The position numbers were made by a program, and so were the translations under genes. DNA of 64,000 nucleotides from Colwellia sp. (lineage in GTDB: Bacteria > Pseudomonadota > Gammaproteobacteria > Enterobacterales > Alteromonadaceae). How positions within the stretch are numbered: the first letter of the stretch is position 1; each line of letters starts with the position of its first letter. The stretch covers positions 1-64,000 of the forward strand of contig JABSOW010000007.1 of the NCBI GenBank assembly GCA_013215465.1, in the 5' to 3' direction. This document shows, piece by piece, positions 40,906 through 50,596 of this stretch. Below the pieces are notes generated by a model. That model worked only from the letters and a program-made list of their open reading frames with translations. It searched no databases and was not told the DNA's origin.

Positions 40906-41132
40906 ATGTTTAGTAAAAAACAAAAAACGGTTGCACATCAATGCTGCGTAGAAAAATCTTTTTTATTAGACAAGTGTTGAGTTTCAAACAACTATATATC
41001 ATTTTGATATTTTTGCATGTACTAATTTGTTTTTTCAGCTGATATTGTGTTATCAATTCAATTTTATTGATGTTTTATTTTGAAACAAAGTTAGGATTAG
41101 GATAATTAATATCTTTTTTTAAAAAAAAACTG
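40906..41132. other. glnA-typA divergent intergenic region
   Basis: The glnA-typA gap is 421 bases (40802-41222). Besides the two promoter candidates it holds a short inverted repeat (GTTGAGTTTCAAACAAC near 40975) and a T7-A9 tract at 41114-41129. The tract may bend the DNA upstream of the typA promoter. There is no open frame of note. Confidence 0.4.
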
Positions 41133-41138
41133 TATAAT
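41133..41138 (+). promoter_or_regulatory. Likely -10 of the typA promoter
   Basis: TATAAT is followed by a GC-only GCGCGCCC discriminator, the pattern of stringently controlled translation genes. The -35 region is an A/T tract without a good hexamer. Confidence 0.5.
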
Positions 41139-41222
41139 GCGCGCCCAATTGTAGCCTTAGTTATTTATGTACGATTTTTTGTTAAAAAGCGTTATAAGTA
41201 ATAGTAACAGCGAGTAAAGCCT

Positions 41223-43040
41223 GTGTTAGATAAATTAAGAAATGTGGCAATTATTGCTCACGTTGACCACGGAAAAACCACTTTAGTTGATAAATTACTT
41301 GAACAATCAGGTACTTTAGATGCGCGTGCTGGCCATGACGAACGTGTGATGGATTCAAACGATATTGAAAAAGAACGTGGTATCACTATTTTAGCTAAAA
41401 ATACCGCTGTTAACTGGGGCGACTATCGGATAAATATTGTAGATACTCCTGGCCATGCGGATTTTGGTGGAGAAGTTGAGCGTGTAATGTCAATGGTTGA
41501 CTCTGTGTTATTAATTGTTGATGCACAAGAAGGCCCTATGCCACAAACGCGTTTTGTTACCAAAAAAGCGTTTGCTCAAGGTTTAAAACCAATTCTTGTT
41601 ATCAACAAAGTTGATAAGCCAGGTTCTCGCCCTGATTGGGTTATGGATCAAGTTTTCGAATTGTTTGATAACTTAGGCGCAACAGATGAGCAACTTGACT
41701 TTAAAGTTGTTTACGCTTCAGCAATCAACGGTTGGGCTTCTTTAGAAGAAGGCGTTGTTGGTACTGATATGACACCTTTATTCGATACTATTATCGCAGA
41801 AGTGCCAGCACCAGATGCCGATCCTGAAGGTGCATTTCAGATGCAGATTTCTCAACTTGATTACAGCTCATACTTAGGCGTAATCGGTGTTGGTCGTATT
41901 AAACGTGGTAGTGTTAAACCTAACCAACAAGTTACAGTTCAGCTTGCTAATGGTGGTATACACAACGGTAAAGTAGGCAAAGTATTTGGTTACTTAGGCC
42001 TAGAACGTTATGATATTGAAGAAGGTTTTGCTGGCGATATCATTGCTGTTACCGGTTTAGGTGAATTAAAAATCTCTGATACGGTTTGTTGTCCAAAAGA
42101 AGTAGAAGGTTTACCAGCGTTATCTATTGATGAGCCAACCATCAACATGACTTTCCAAGTAAATACTTCACCATTTTGTGGTCAAGAAGGTAAATACGTT
42201 ACTTCGCGCAACATTAAAGAGCGTTTAGAAAAAGAGTTAGTCCATAACGTTGCTTTACGTGTTGAGCAATTAGATGATCCGGATAAATTTAAAGTATCAG
42301 GTCGTGGTGAACTGCATTTAGGTATCTTAATTGAAAACATGCGTCGTGAAGGTTTTGAATTAGCGGTTTCTCGTCCAGAAGTTATTGAACGTATGATCGA
42401 TGGTGAGTTACAAGAACCTTATGAAACGGTAACTATTGATGTTGAAGAGCAACATCAAGGTGCGATCATGGAAAAAATGGGTATCCGTAAAGCAGAATTA
42501 ACTGACATGGCACCTGATGGTACTGGTCGTATTCGCATGGATTTCATTATGCCAAGTCGTGGTTTAATTGGTTTCCAAACTGAATTTATGACGTTAACGT
42601 CAGGCTCTGGTTTGATTTACCATACGTTCTTCGAATATGGTCCTCATAAAGGTGGCGATATTGGCCAACGTAAAAATGGTGTAATGGTTGCTAACGCAAC
42701 CGGTAAAGCCCTTACTAACGCTATCTTCAACTTACAATCTCGTGGCCGTATGATGATTGGGCACGGTATTGATGTATATGAAGGTCAAGTTATTGGTATT
42801 CATAGTCGCGATAACGATTTAACTGTTAATGCACTTAAAGGCAAGCAGTTAACTAACGTACGTTCTTCAGGTACTGATGAAGCACAAACATTAACTCCAC
42901 CTATTTTAATGTCATTAGAGCAAGCTTTAGAGTTTATTGATAATGATGAATTGGTAGAAGTAACACCTGAGAATATTCGTATACGTAAGAGATTCTTAAA
43001 AGAAAATGAACGTAAACGTGAAGGTCGTGGTGCTAAATAA
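41223..43040 (+). CDS. typA: Ribosome-associated GTPase TypA/BipA
   Basis: 605 residues starting at GTG. The N-terminus [22 protein letters not shown] carries G1, followed by [23 protein letters not shown] and [11 protein letters not shown]. The EF-G-like domains III and V and the unique C-terminal domain ([12 protein letters not shown]) are present. It is a translation factor acting in 50S assembly, cold growth and stress. The ribosome site is weak. A good terminator follows. Confidence 0.96.
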   Translation: MLDKLRNVAIIAHVDHGKTTLVDKLLEQSGTLDARAGHDERVMDSNDIEKERGITILAKNTAVNWGDYRINIVDTPGHADFGGEVERVMSMVDSVLLIVDAQEGPMPQTRFVTKKAFAQGLKPILVINKVDKPGSRPDWVMDQVFELFDNLGATDEQLDFKVVYASAINGWASLEEGVVGTDMTPLFDTIIAEVPAPDADPEGAFQMQISQLDYSSYLGVIGVGRIKRGSVKPNQQVTVQLANGGIHNGKVGKVFGYLGLERYDIEEGFAGDIIAVTGLGELKISDTVCCPKEVEGLPALSIDEPTINMTFQVNTSPFCGQEGKYVTSRNIKERLEKELVHNVALRVEQLDDPDKFKVSGRGELHLGILIENMRREGFELAVSRPEVIERMIDGELQEPYETVTIDVEEQHQGAIMEKMGIRKAELTDMAPDGTGRIRMDFIMPSRGLIGFQTEFMTLTSGSGLIYHTFFEYGPHKGGDIGQRKNGVMVANATGKALTNAIFNLQSRGRMMIGHGIDVYEGQVIGIHSRDNDLTVNALKGKQLTNVRSSGTDEAQTLTPPILMSLEQALEFIDNDELVEVTPENIRIRKRFLKENERKREGRGAK

Positions 43041-43070
43041 GCAACGATGTAATATTTAATGATACTCTTT

Positions 43071-43102
43071 AAAAACCACTTATAGTTAAGTGGTTTTTTT
43101 AT
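43071..43102 (+). terminator. Terminator after typA
   Basis: The stem AAAACCACTTA / TAAGTGGTTTT is followed by a T run. Confidence 0.85.
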
Positions 43103-43214
43103 GTCTGAAATTTATATTTTGGATTTATAGCATTGGATATTTAGACCATTTAAAAAGATCACTTAGTTAGTCTGATTGGTATTAGTTAGCGGTATGGGTA
43201 TAAATAAGCGGTAT

Positions 43215-43242
43215 AAAAAAAGAGCCATATAGGCTCTTTTTT
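43215..43242 (-). terminator. Terminator of the type III glutamine synthetase gene
   Basis: The stem AAAAGAGCC / GGCTCTTTT runs into T tracts on both strands, so it could stop transcripts from either side. Confidence 0.75.
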
Positions 43243-43274
43243 AGTATTCATTTAATCACTTGGCAATAAAATGA

Positions 43275-45446
43275 TTACTTAATAAATAACATTTCTGAGT
43301 ATTTAGGTAGTGGCCATAATTCGTCAGCCACTAATAATTCAAGTGCATCACCGTGAACACGTGCTTCAAGCATTAATGGACAAAGCACATCAGCACTATG
43401 ACGCATATGTGCTTCAACATCAGCGAAGTCATGTTTAACAACTTCAGTTTCTAGCTTAGCTACAGCAGCCAATAAGCCATTAGTGTGCTCAGCAACTTGC
43501 TTAGTTATGGTTGCATCTAGTTCAATGCCTAAATCAGCAACAGAAGCAGAAGCATGCGTTAATTCAGATAAATAAGCTATAGCCGCTGGATAAATCTTAG
43601 TTTTAGCGATATCGCTAACTAATTTCGCTTCTACTTCAATCGCTAAGTTATATTGTTCTGCATATACTTCGTAACGGCTTGCTAACTCTACTGCCGTTAA
43701 AACGCCCGTGCTGGTGAACAATTCAATCACTTCTGCAGACTTAAATGCCGGTAAAGCATCAGCAGTAGTAGGAATATTTTTCAAACCACGTTCTTCAACG
43801 GCCGCTCTGTGCCATTCTTCAGAGTAACCGTCACCACCAAATACAGCGTTACCGTGTAATTCCATTAACTCTTTTAATACAGAGATAACAGCAGCGGTTT
43901 GATCTTGTGTTTTTAAAGCCGCTTCTAGCTTTTCAGCAATCCAGTTTAATGAATCAGCAAGCATAGTGTTCATTGCGACTAATGGACCAGATATTGATTG
44001 CTCAGAGCCAACAGCACGGAACTCAAAACGGTTACCAGTGAAAGCAAAAGGAGAGGTACGGTTACGGTCACCTGGATCACGCTCAAAGTTAAGGATTTGC
44101 TCAAGGCCAAGGTCCATTTCGCCGCCATTGGTAGAATCCGTTAATTTGCCTTCTTGGATATCAGCAAATACTTTTTCTAATTGGTCACCTAAGTAAACAG
44201 AAAGAATCGCCGGTGGCGCTTCGTTAGCACCTAAACGATGATCGTTACCTGCTGAAGCAATAACAGCACGCAATAACGGACCATATTTATGTACGCCACG
44301 GATAACAGCACCACAGAATAATAAGAATTGTAAATTATCATGAGGTGTTTTACCTGGATCAAGTAAGTTACCTTGTGTGCTATTACCAACAGACCAGTTA
44401 ACGTGTTTACCTGAGCCGTTAATACCAGCAAAAGGTTTTTCATGTAATAAACATAAAAAACCGTGTTCTTTCGCTGTTTGCTTCATCACAGTCATAAGTA
44501 GTTGTTGCTGATCGGCACCAACGTTAGCAGCACCGTAATAAGGAGCAATTTCAAATTGTCCTGGCGCCACTTCGTTATGGTGGGTTTTAGCTGGGATGCC
44601 TAATTTGTATAATTTGTCTTCAAAGTCTTGCATGAACACTTGTACACGTGCTGGAATAGCACCGAAGTAGTGATCATCAAATTGTTGACCTTTAGCAGGA
44701 GCAGCACCAAATAAAGTACGACCAGCGAATAATAAGTCAGGGCGGCTGTTAGCGAAGTTTTCATCAATTAAGAAGTACTCTTGCTCTGGGCCACAACTTG
44801 AATTAAGGGTAGCGATGTCTTTTTCGCCCATTAATTTAAGTACTTTTTGTGCCGCTTTGTCCATTGCTGAATTTGAACGCAAAAGAGGGATTTTTTTATC
44901 GAGTGCTTCACCAGTCCATGACATGAAAACACTTGGGATCATTAATGTCGCGCCATTCGCAGTGTGCTGAATGTATGCCGGGCTTGTTGGATCCCATGCA
45001 GTATAACCACGCGCAGCGTTAGTCATACGTAAACTACCGTTAGGGAAAGACGAGCCGTCTGGTTCACCTTTAATTAAAAGGCTACCAGTAAATTCATTAA
45101 TCGCATTACCTTCAGAGTTAGTCAGGATGAATGCATCATGCTTTTCTGCGGTAATGTTAGTCATTGGGTAGAAAACGTGAGAGAAATATTTAGCGCCTTT
45201 AGATAAAGCCCACTCTTTCATCGCTGCCGCAATAACATCAGCAGTCGTTGCGTCTAATGCTTGGCCAGTTTGAACAGTCTTTTTAATCGCTTTAAAGGCA
45301 TTCTTTGATACTGCATCTTCCATTTTCTGTAAGTTAAAAACGTCGGTTGCCCAAATTTGGTTCAACGGCTTGGTCTTTTCGAACGATAATGGTGCACGAT
45401 TAGTGATTTGATCAATCGCTTGAAGGCGGGTTTGGTTTCCACTCAT
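43275..45446 (-). CDS. glnN: Glutamine synthetase, type III
   Basis: 723 residues, the large GSIII class, unrelated in length to the GSI gene nearby. It has an N-terminal GSIII domain, then the catalytic block with LNSSCGPEQEYFLID, HHNEVAPGQFEIAP, INGSGKHVNWSVG and NRTSPFAFTGNRFEFRAVGS. Its C-terminal region (DADMRHSAD-like, residues about 600-720) is helical. GSIII enzymes are dodecamers without the adenylylation loop. AGGAG precedes the ATG. Having GSI and GSIII so close to each other, on either side of typA, suggests a backup or differently regulated ammonia assimilation enzyme. Confidence 0.94.
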   Translation of the reverse strand: MSGNQTRLQAIDQITNRAPLSFEKTKPLNQIWATDVFNLQKMEDAVSKNAFKAIKKTVQTGQALDATTADVIAAAMKEWALSKGAKYFSHVFYPMTNITAEKHDAFILTNSEGNAINEFTGSLLIKGEPDGSSFPNGSLRMTNAARGYTAWDPTSPAYIQHTANGATLMIPSVFMSWTGEALDKKIPLLRSNSAMDKAAQKVLKLMGEKDIATLNSSCGPEQEYFLIDENFANSRPDLLFAGRTLFGAAPAKGQQFDDHYFGAIPARVQVFMQDFEDKLYKLGIPAKTHHNEVAPGQFEIAPYYGAANVGADQQQLLMTVMKQTAKEHGFLCLLHEKPFAGINGSGKHVNWSVGNSTQGNLLDPGKTPHDNLQFLLFCGAVIRGVHKYGPLLRAVIASAGNDHRLGANEAPPAILSVYLGDQLEKVFADIQEGKLTDSTNGGEMDLGLEQILNFERDPGDRNRTSPFAFTGNRFEFRAVGSEQSISGPLVAMNTMLADSLNWIAEKLEAALKTQDQTAAVISVLKELMELHGNAVFGGDGYSEEWHRAAVEERGLKNIPTTADALPAFKSAEVIELFTSTGVLTAVELASRYEVYAEQYNLAIEVEAKLVSDIAKTKIYPAAIAYLSELTHASASVADLGIELDATITKQVAEHTNGLLAAVAKLETEVVKHDFADVEAHMRHSADVLCPLMLEARVHGDALELLVADELWPLPKYSEMLFIK

Positions 45447-45765
45447 TTTAGGCTCCTAGGCTTATATATATTGAAGGCTGGAATGTGTCAGCTTATCAAT
45501 TTTCTTAATGTAAATCGTAACTTCGGTATTTCAAATACCATAAACTGACCAAGGATAAGCAATAAATAGACCAGAACCTTAAGAGTTGACTATACATTTT
45601 TGTAAAATGGTAGTTAAAGTAACATTTATTAAGCCGAGTGTGGGTAAGTTTGATTGGTATAATATTGATTAGAAGATAAGATTAATATTTTGTTACGCTT
45701 TTTTAGTTAATCGAATTAGCAAAATAATTATTTATTGCTAGGCTCTACTTATTAACAGTAATTAT
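45447..45765. other. Intergenic region upstream of the GSIII gene
   Basis: About 320 bases, A/T-rich, holding the divergent control regions of the GSIII gene and the small ORF at 45821. GGTATTTCAAATACC (45520-45534) is a short palindrome. I see no NtrC or sigma-54 site. Confidence 0.35.
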
Positions 45766-45783
45766 TTGGTTATGTATAACCAA
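45766..45783. promoter_or_regulatory. Operator-like palindrome upstream of a small ORF
   Basis: TTGGTTAT-GT-ATAACCAA is a perfect inverted repeat with 8-bp arms, 37 bases before the ATG at 45821. The centre could overlap a -10 element. Confidence 0.4.
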
Positions 45784-45820
45784 GTTTCATCCTTGTTTTC
45801 CTAGCAAAAGGAGTTGCAAC

Positions 45821-45997
45821 ATGTCCCGTTATCAACAAAAAAAATTGCAAGAGCTTAGTCTTATTTTTAGTCAAGGTAGAGCAAGCTCAAAACAAATACA
45901 ACAATTGTCAGCTTTATTAGCACAAATAAATCAAATTTCGGGGCAGGTAATACCTGAGTCAACTCATAATATAGACCTTAAAAATAGACTTTATTAG
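45821..45997 (+). CDS. Small hypothetical protein, 58 residues
   Basis: The frame starts ATG 45821 with AAGGAG seven bases upstream, better than many genes here, and ends TAG at 45995. The protein is helical and glutamine-rich (KQIQQLSALLAQINQIS), with no signal or membrane segment. I recognise no family. An operator-like palindrome lies upstream and a TATACCC repeat begins three bases after the stop. It is below the size cut-off of most gene callers. Confidence 0.6.
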   Translation: MSRYQQKKLQELSLIFSQGRASSKQIQQLSALLAQINQISGQVIPESTHNIDLKNRLY

Positions 45998-46000
45998 GTT

Positions 46001-46056
46001 TATACCCAGCTATTCCAAGATGCAGGAAACTCGCATCTTGAGCTGGTTTGGGTATA
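46001..46056. repeat. TATACCC/GGGTATA palindromic repeat, copy A
   Basis: 56 bases. The arms TATACCCAGCT and AGCTGG..GGGTATA enclose CAAGATGC / GCATCTTG. It is the compact form of a repeat family seen again at 55801 and, expanded, at 60352. Confidence 0.8.
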
Positions 46057-46084
46057 ACAGCAAATAATCTAATAACTATTAGAA

Positions 46085-46306
46085 TTATAGGCGCTTATAA
46101 ATAGCGGCATCTATTATTGAAAATAGGTGGAATATACCAGCGATTATAGCCGGCACTACTAGCCACCATAGTGCGTAACCACCAACACATACTATGGAAA
46201 ATATAATAGCGGGGAATATTCGTCCTTGTACCAGTTGCCCTAAACCGGGAAAAAAAATATTACAAATTGCCGCGATAACATTGCCTGTTGAACCTTGACC
46301 CGCCAT
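46085..46306 (-). CDS. Small membrane protein
   Basis: 73 residues with AGGAG upstream of the ATG. Glycine-rich hydrophobic stretches (CNIFFPGLGQLVQGRIFPA, then VCVGGYALWWLVVPAIIAG) give two membrane segments. The PGLGQLxxG motif resembles TM2-type small membrane proteins. The function is unknown. It is transcribed divergently from the yihY-dtd pair. Confidence 0.7.
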   Translation of the reverse strand: MAGQGSTGNVIAAICNIFFPGLGQLVQGRIFPAIIFSIVCVGGYALWWLVVPAIIAGIFHLFSIIDAAIYKRL

Positions 46307-46400
46307 TATAGCTCCTAAAAAATTGAATGAACTAGTAAACTTTTAACGACTATCATAATATAATATTACTTCCTAAAAAATAAGTTAATTGTTAGCAAAT

Positions 46401-47261
46401 ATGAGTTTACTAAAGGGTTTACCGCATTCATTATTTTGGCGTCATTATCTGTCGTTTTTTCATTATTTATTAAAACGTGTCAAACAAGAACAATTGCAAG
46501 TGGTTGCTGGCTATCTATCTTATGTTAGCTTAATGTCGCTAGTGCCTCTTATGGTTGTTGCCCTTTCTATCGCCACAGCTTTCCCCATTTTTGCTGAAAT
46601 TCATCAAAGTGTTGAACAATTTGTTTATGATAATTTTGTACCCACAGCCAGTGATGTAGTGCAGCAGTATTTATCTTCATTTGTTGATAATGCTTCAAAA
46701 ATGTCTGCTGTGGCAATTTCGTTTCTATTTATTGTTGCTTTATTACTTATTTCCGCTATTGATAAAACATTTAATAATCTTTGGAAAGTCACTAAAAAAA
46801 GAAGAGTTATTACCTCTTTTTCTATGTATTGGATGATATTAACCTTAGGGCCGCTCCTCGTTGGAGCAAGTATCGCCATTACCTCGTATATTGTTTCTTT
46901 GGTTTCATTAGGAATTGATGATAGTTTTGGTCTTACTAGCTTGTTTTTTAGGCTGCTGCCCTTACTGTCTTCTTTAGCCGCTTTTGTGCTGCTCTATATG
47001 CTAGTACCTAATACTAGGGTGCCATTTAAATATGCATTATCAGGCGCTTTAGTCGCGGCCATTCTTTTTGAATTTGCCAAGAAAATATTTGCCGCATATT
47101 TAACGGCATTTCCCTCTTATCAAGCTATTTATGGTGCGTTGGCGATCATACCTATTTTATTTTTATGGGTTTATTTATCCTGGCTTATTGTTTTAGGAGG
47201 CGCATTAATTACTGTATCTTTACAAGAATATGAATTAGAAGTTGACGGGGCAAGTAAATGA
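46401..47261 (+). CDS. yihY: YihY/BrkB-family inner membrane protein
   Basis: About 286 residues from ATG 46401 (an in-frame TTG lies 12 bases upstream). Six membrane segments are visible. The family signature includes [19 protein letters not shown] and [13 protein letters not shown], and [19 protein letters not shown] follows later. The family was once annotated as ribonuclease BN, which is wrong; its transport function is unproven. Its TGA overlaps the dtd ATG, so they are coupled. Confidence 0.9.
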   Translation: MSLLKGLPHSLFWRHYLSFFHYLLKRVKQEQLQVVAGYLSYVSLMSLVPLMVVALSIATAFPIFAEIHQSVEQFVYDNFVPTASDVVQQYLSSFVDNASKMSAVAISFLFIVALLLISAIDKTFNNLWKVTKKRRVITSFSMYWMILTLGPLLVGASIAITSYIVSLVSLGIDDSFGLTSLFFRLLPLLSSLAAFVLLYMLVPNTRVPFKYALSGALVAAILFEFAKKIFAAYLTAFPSYQAIYGALAIIPILFLWVYLSWLIVLGGALITVSLQEYELEVDGASK

Positions 47262-47695
47262 TAGCGTTATTACAGCGAGTGAGTAGTGCCAGTGTTACTG
47301 TTAATAATCAGCTGATTGGTGAAATAGCACAAGGCTTATTAGTTTTTTTAGCGGTTCAGCCTGAAGATACGAAAGCGAAGGCGCAACGCCTCGCTGAGCG
47401 AGTTGCTCGTTATCGACTGTTCAATGATGATAATGGTAAGATGAACTTGAATGTAAAACAAGTTGATGGTGATATTTTAGTGGTATCGCAATTTACCCTT
47501 GCGGCAGACACGAATAGTGGTTTACGTCCCAGTTTTACCACCGCAGCGAAAGCTGATTTTAGCAAAGAATTGTATCAATACTTTTGTCAGCAATTACGAG
47601 AGCAAGGCTTTAAAGTGCCAACAGGTGAATTTGCTGCCGATATGCAGGTACAGTTGTTAAATGATGGTCCGGTGACTTTTACCCTGACTATTTAA
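47258..47695 (+). CDS. dtd: D-aminoacyl-tRNA deacylase
   Basis: 145 residues, the standard length. It contains the two catalytic motifs [10 protein letters not shown] and [10 protein letters not shown], which form the chiral proofreading pocket across the dimer. It hydrolyses D-amino acids from tRNA, and glycine mischarged on tRNA-Ala. Its end overlaps the convergent gene by four bases. Confidence 0.96.
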   Translation: MIALLQRVSSASVTVNNQLIGEIAQGLLVFLAVQPEDTKAKAQRLAERVARYRLFNDDNGKMNLNVKQVDGDILVVSQFTLAADTNSGLRPSFTTAAKADFSKELYQYFCQQLREQGFKVPTGEFAADMQVQLLNDGPVTFTLTI

Positions 47696-48483
47696 AAGTT
47701 AACTTGCTGTCCCACTTCATTACCATGTTGCCAAAACTTGCGCCATTGTAAGAATAATCGCCGAGGTAAATAACAATTTTTATTTCGTTTTAATAATTTA
47801 AATGTTTGCCAATGTTTAGGTATTAAGTGAATAACAATGTTGAGATAGTTTGGAATATGAAAATAAATAATATTATGCTCGCTAGCCAGCTGTTGCAACA
47901 CGGTTAGGCATAAATTGACTTCATTGTCAGTTGAGTCAGGTAAATTTATTGAAAGACAACTGTTACTATCGACATTATCGAGTAAGTGCTCAAGCTGTTT
48001 AATGGTTTTATCAACGTCGTGTTCATTATGTTGATATACATCACAAATAAGCCAATCAATGGAGGCTTTTTCTGGCTGTGCTAACCAGGCATTACTATTA
48101 CTGTGAATGATATCTATTTTTACTTTTTCAGGGTTAAAATAATGGGTGAATTTTTCGATGACTATTGAGCTGTATTCTATACTTGTTATTGATACATCAA
48201 TACAAGTATGTGCCAAAAAACGATCAAGGTTGCCTCCACCCAAGCCCAGTTCAACAATGTTCTGCGGCTTGAAAAATAATAGCGGTAATAACAACGCAGT
48301 TTGATGTGGTAGTGTTAATTGCCATGGTTTACGTTTATGCATAACACTTTGAATAACCTGCTCACCGTCATCATTGTTAAACGCTAACCAGCGAAAATGT
48401 TCATTTTCACTAACAGATAAACCTTCTTCTCCTTGACTTAAATACAGTAATTTTCCTTGTACTATGTGTTTGGATAATTGCAT
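47692..48483 (-). CDS. Spermidine-synthase-like methyltransferase-fold protein
   Basis: 263 residues. The SAM-binding-like core has NIVELGLGGGNLDRFL and VSITSIEYSSIVIEKF, then a LICDVYQHNEHD motif in place of the usual catalytic aspartate loop. This resembles spermidine synthase family proteins without the full polyamine-binding residues. The substrate is unknown. It converges on dtd and is divergent from the YiiD-like gene. Confidence 0.75.
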   Translation of the reverse strand: MQLSKHIVQGKLLYLSQGEEGLSVSENEHFRWLAFNNDDGEQVIQSVMHKRKPWQLTLPHQTALLLPLLFFKPQNIVELGLGGGNLDRFLAHTCIDVSITSIEYSSIVIEKFTHYFNPEKVKIDIIHSNSNAWLAQPEKASIDWLICDVYQHNEHDVDKTIKQLEHLLDNVDSNSCLSINLPDSTDNEVNLCLTVLQQLASEHNIIYFHIPNYLNIVIHLIPKHWQTFKLLKRNKNCYLPRRLFLQWRKFWQHGNEVGQQVNF

Positions 48484-48542
48484 AATTATTTATACACTCA
48501 ATGAATTGATATGAAAACTGTTAAAATTGATAAGGATAAACA

Positions 48543-49451
48543 ATGAATACCCTACGTTCACCTAAAACTGTTGATGAATTGACACAATATTATCAGCTTC
48601 GTTGGCAAATATTAAGGAAACCATGGGGACAAAAGCTAGGTAGTGAGCAAGATAACTATGAACAACAAGCTATTCATAAAATGGTTATCAATGATCAAGG
48701 TGAAGTATTAGCCGTTGGCCGTTTAGAAAAAGCCGATAAATATCAGGGGAAAGTCCGCTTTATGGCGGTATGCGAACAAGCGCAAGGGCAAGGATTAGGT
48801 CAACAGATAATTAATGCGTTAGAATTACGAGCTAGTCAGTTGGGTATGAAAGAAATCATCCTAAATGCTCGTGAGCAGGCGCTAGGCTTTTATCAAAAAC
48901 TTGGTTATAAAACAGTAAAATTTTCCCATATACTCTTTGATGAAATTAAACATTACACTATGGTAAAAAAATTGAACGAGCATCCCTTACATAAAATGGC
49001 GCTTGCACAAACGTTACAAGACATTTGGCATAAAACAATTCCTTTGAGTAAAGCGATGGAATTACAAATAAGTTATTATGATGGCAATAAATTGATGACT
49101 TATTGTGATGCTGATTTTAATCAAAACTTACATCACACCATGTTTGCTGGCAGCATTTATACCTTAGCAACATTAACTGGCTGGGGTTGGGTTTACCTTG
49201 CTCTGCAAGCAAAGCAGCAGCAACAAAATAACTTGTGTGGTGATATTGTATTAGCAGAAGCGAAGATAAAATATCATGCACCTATTAAAGGTTTAGCGTA
49301 TGGGCAAGTGGTTAAAAAAGATGTTTCAGGACAATTTGATAATTTACTGCAAGGGAAAAAAGCACGTATTAAGTTGGTAGCGCATGTGTACTGTGGTGAA
49401 AAAATTGCGGCAACCTTTAACGCTAGCTATGTTGTACTGCCCAAGGGCTAA
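48543..49451 (+). CDS. yiiD: GNAT acetyltransferase fused to hotdog thioesterase (YiiD-like)
   Basis: 302 residues. The N-terminal GNAT domain (about 1-145) has VRFMAVCEQAQGQGLGQQII, the acetyl-CoA loop, and ARE..GFYQKLGY. The C-terminal half (about 150-302) is a YiiD_C hotdog domain with HHTMFAGSIYTLATLTGWG. E. coli YiiD has the same fusion and is linked to fatty acid initiation; the same role here is inference. AAGGAT precedes the ATG. Confidence 0.88.
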   Translation: MNTLRSPKTVDELTQYYQLRWQILRKPWGQKLGSEQDNYEQQAIHKMVINDQGEVLAVGRLEKADKYQGKVRFMAVCEQAQGQGLGQQIINALELRASQLGMKEIILNAREQALGFYQKLGYKTVKFSHILFDEIKHYTMVKKLNEHPLHKMALAQTLQDIWHKTIPLSKAMELQISYYDGNKLMTYCDADFNQNLHHTMFAGSIYTLATLTGWGWVYLALQAKQQQQNNLCGDIVLAEAKIKYHAPIKGLAYGQVVKKDVSGQFDNLLQGKKARIKLVAHVYCGEKIAATFNASYVVLPKG

Positions 49452-49463
49452 TAGAGACAATGA

Positions 49464-50318
49464 ATGATTAAAGATAAAAAAATAGATGATAGGGCTTGCT
49501 CTGTTGGCATTATTGGCTGTGGTTGGCTTGGTAAAGCATTAGCTGCTAGTTTATTAAAGCAGGGTACTTCGGTATTTGCCACCAGTAGCCAGAAAGGCAA
49601 TGTTGAGCAGTTACATCAGCAGGGAATAAAGGCACAGCAATTACTATTGCCCGCAAGCACCAAAGAACTTACTCAGCATGATATTTTTTCACAGCAATGC
49701 TTAGTTATTGCTATTACACCGCAGTTTAAGAAAGGCCAAGCCGACTATGGCATAAAAGTTGCGCAACTTGTTGATGCAGCGACACAGCGAGGGATAGTAG
49801 AACGGATTATTTTATTGTCGAGTACCGCTGTTTATCAAGGGGTAGCAGGTTTAGTTGATGAAAATACTCAGCTAAATTTAGTTGGAACTAGTTCGATGGA
49901 AAAAACACAGATATTAAATACCGCTGAACAAGTGGTATTGAAGTTCAACCAACAAGGCAGTGTTTTAAGATTAGCCGGTTTAGTTGGCCCAGAGCGACAT
50001 CCAGGTAAATTTTTACTCGCTAAAAGAACGCTAAAAAATTCTACTGCACCGGTTAATTTAATTCATCAACAAGATGCTGTTGGCTTGATATTGTCATTAT
50101 TAAGGTCAGCGTCGCCACAAGGGATTTTCAATGGCGTTAGCGACACTCATGTTTCTAAAGCTCGCTATTACCAAGCAGCGGCACAATCCCTTGCACTGGA
50201 ATTACCAACGTTTAGTGTTGATAGCACTTCTGATTCAACTCGTATTGTCAGTGGAGAAAAGGCCAAACAACAATTAGATTATTCATTTATTTACCCAGAC
50301 CTGCTTGCTTGGTTATAA
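49464..50318 (+). CDS. NAD(P)-dependent epimerase-like SDR (YeeZ-type)
   Basis: 284 residues. The Rossmann start SVGIIGCGWLGKALAASLL binds NAD(P), and ILLSSTAVYQG supplies the Ser and Tyr of an extended SDR. The C-terminal half (VLRLAGLVGPERHPG) matches YeeZ-like proteins. The substrate is unknown. It lies 12 bases after the YiiD-like gene and leads into the small membrane protein and dusC, probably one transcript. Confidence 0.82.
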   Translation: MIKDKKIDDRACSVGIIGCGWLGKALAASLLKQGTSVFATSSQKGNVEQLHQQGIKAQQLLLPASTKELTQHDIFSQQCLVIAITPQFKKGQADYGIKVAQLVDAATQRGIVERIILLSSTAVYQGVAGLVDENTQLNLVGTSSMEKTQILNTAEQVVLKFNQQGSVLRLAGLVGPERHPGKFLLAKRTLKNSTAPVNLIHQQDAVGLILSLLRSASPQGIFNGVSDTHVSKARYYQAAAQSLALELPTFSVDSTSDSTRIVSGEKAKQQLDYSFIYPDLLAWL

Positions 50319-50324
50319 TGGTAT

Positions 50325-50594
50325 TTGTTGCAGCTCACTGGACTTATTTTGCATTTATTCTCAGCCACCTTTCTTGCTCGTCATCAAGTTAAATTATTAC
50401 TTGTTGTTATCTGGCTACATGTTTCAGTATTAGATCTGTTTTATATTACCTATAATGGCCCGGTTTTTTTATGGCAAGACAACAGCCAATTACTCACCTT
50501 AGTGGTACATTTTTCAATTGCGCTGGCGACAGCCGGTTTATTTAAAATGATTGCTAAAGCTCGAGTCAACAAGCCGAAAGAATTAGGTCAGTAA
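50325..50594 (+). CDS. Small hydrophobic protein
   Basis: Up to 89 residues, with three membrane segments (LQLTGLILHLFSATFL, LLLVVIWLHVSVLDLFY and LLTLVVHFSIALATAGLF). The frame opens only after the upstream TAA, and TTG at 50325 or 50328 is the only possible start near the beginning. Translation would depend on coupling to the previous gene. It ends two bases before dusC. No family is recognised. Confidence 0.5.
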   Translation: MLQLTGLILHLFSATFLARHQVKLLLVVIWLHVSVLDLFYITYNGPVFLWQDNSQLLTLVVHFSIALATAGLFKMIAKARVNKPKELGQ

Positions 50595-50596
50595 TA

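Noticed and set aside
40802..41000. Sigma-54 promoter and NtrC site for glnA
   Set aside because: Expected from the neighbouring ntrBC genes, but no TGGCAC-N5-TTGC pattern was found on the minus strand; only half an NtrC-like site.
45821..46306. The 58-residue ORF and the 73-residue membrane protein as a toxin-antitoxin pair
   Set aside because: They are convergent, separated by a repeat, and neither resembles a known toxin or antitoxin.
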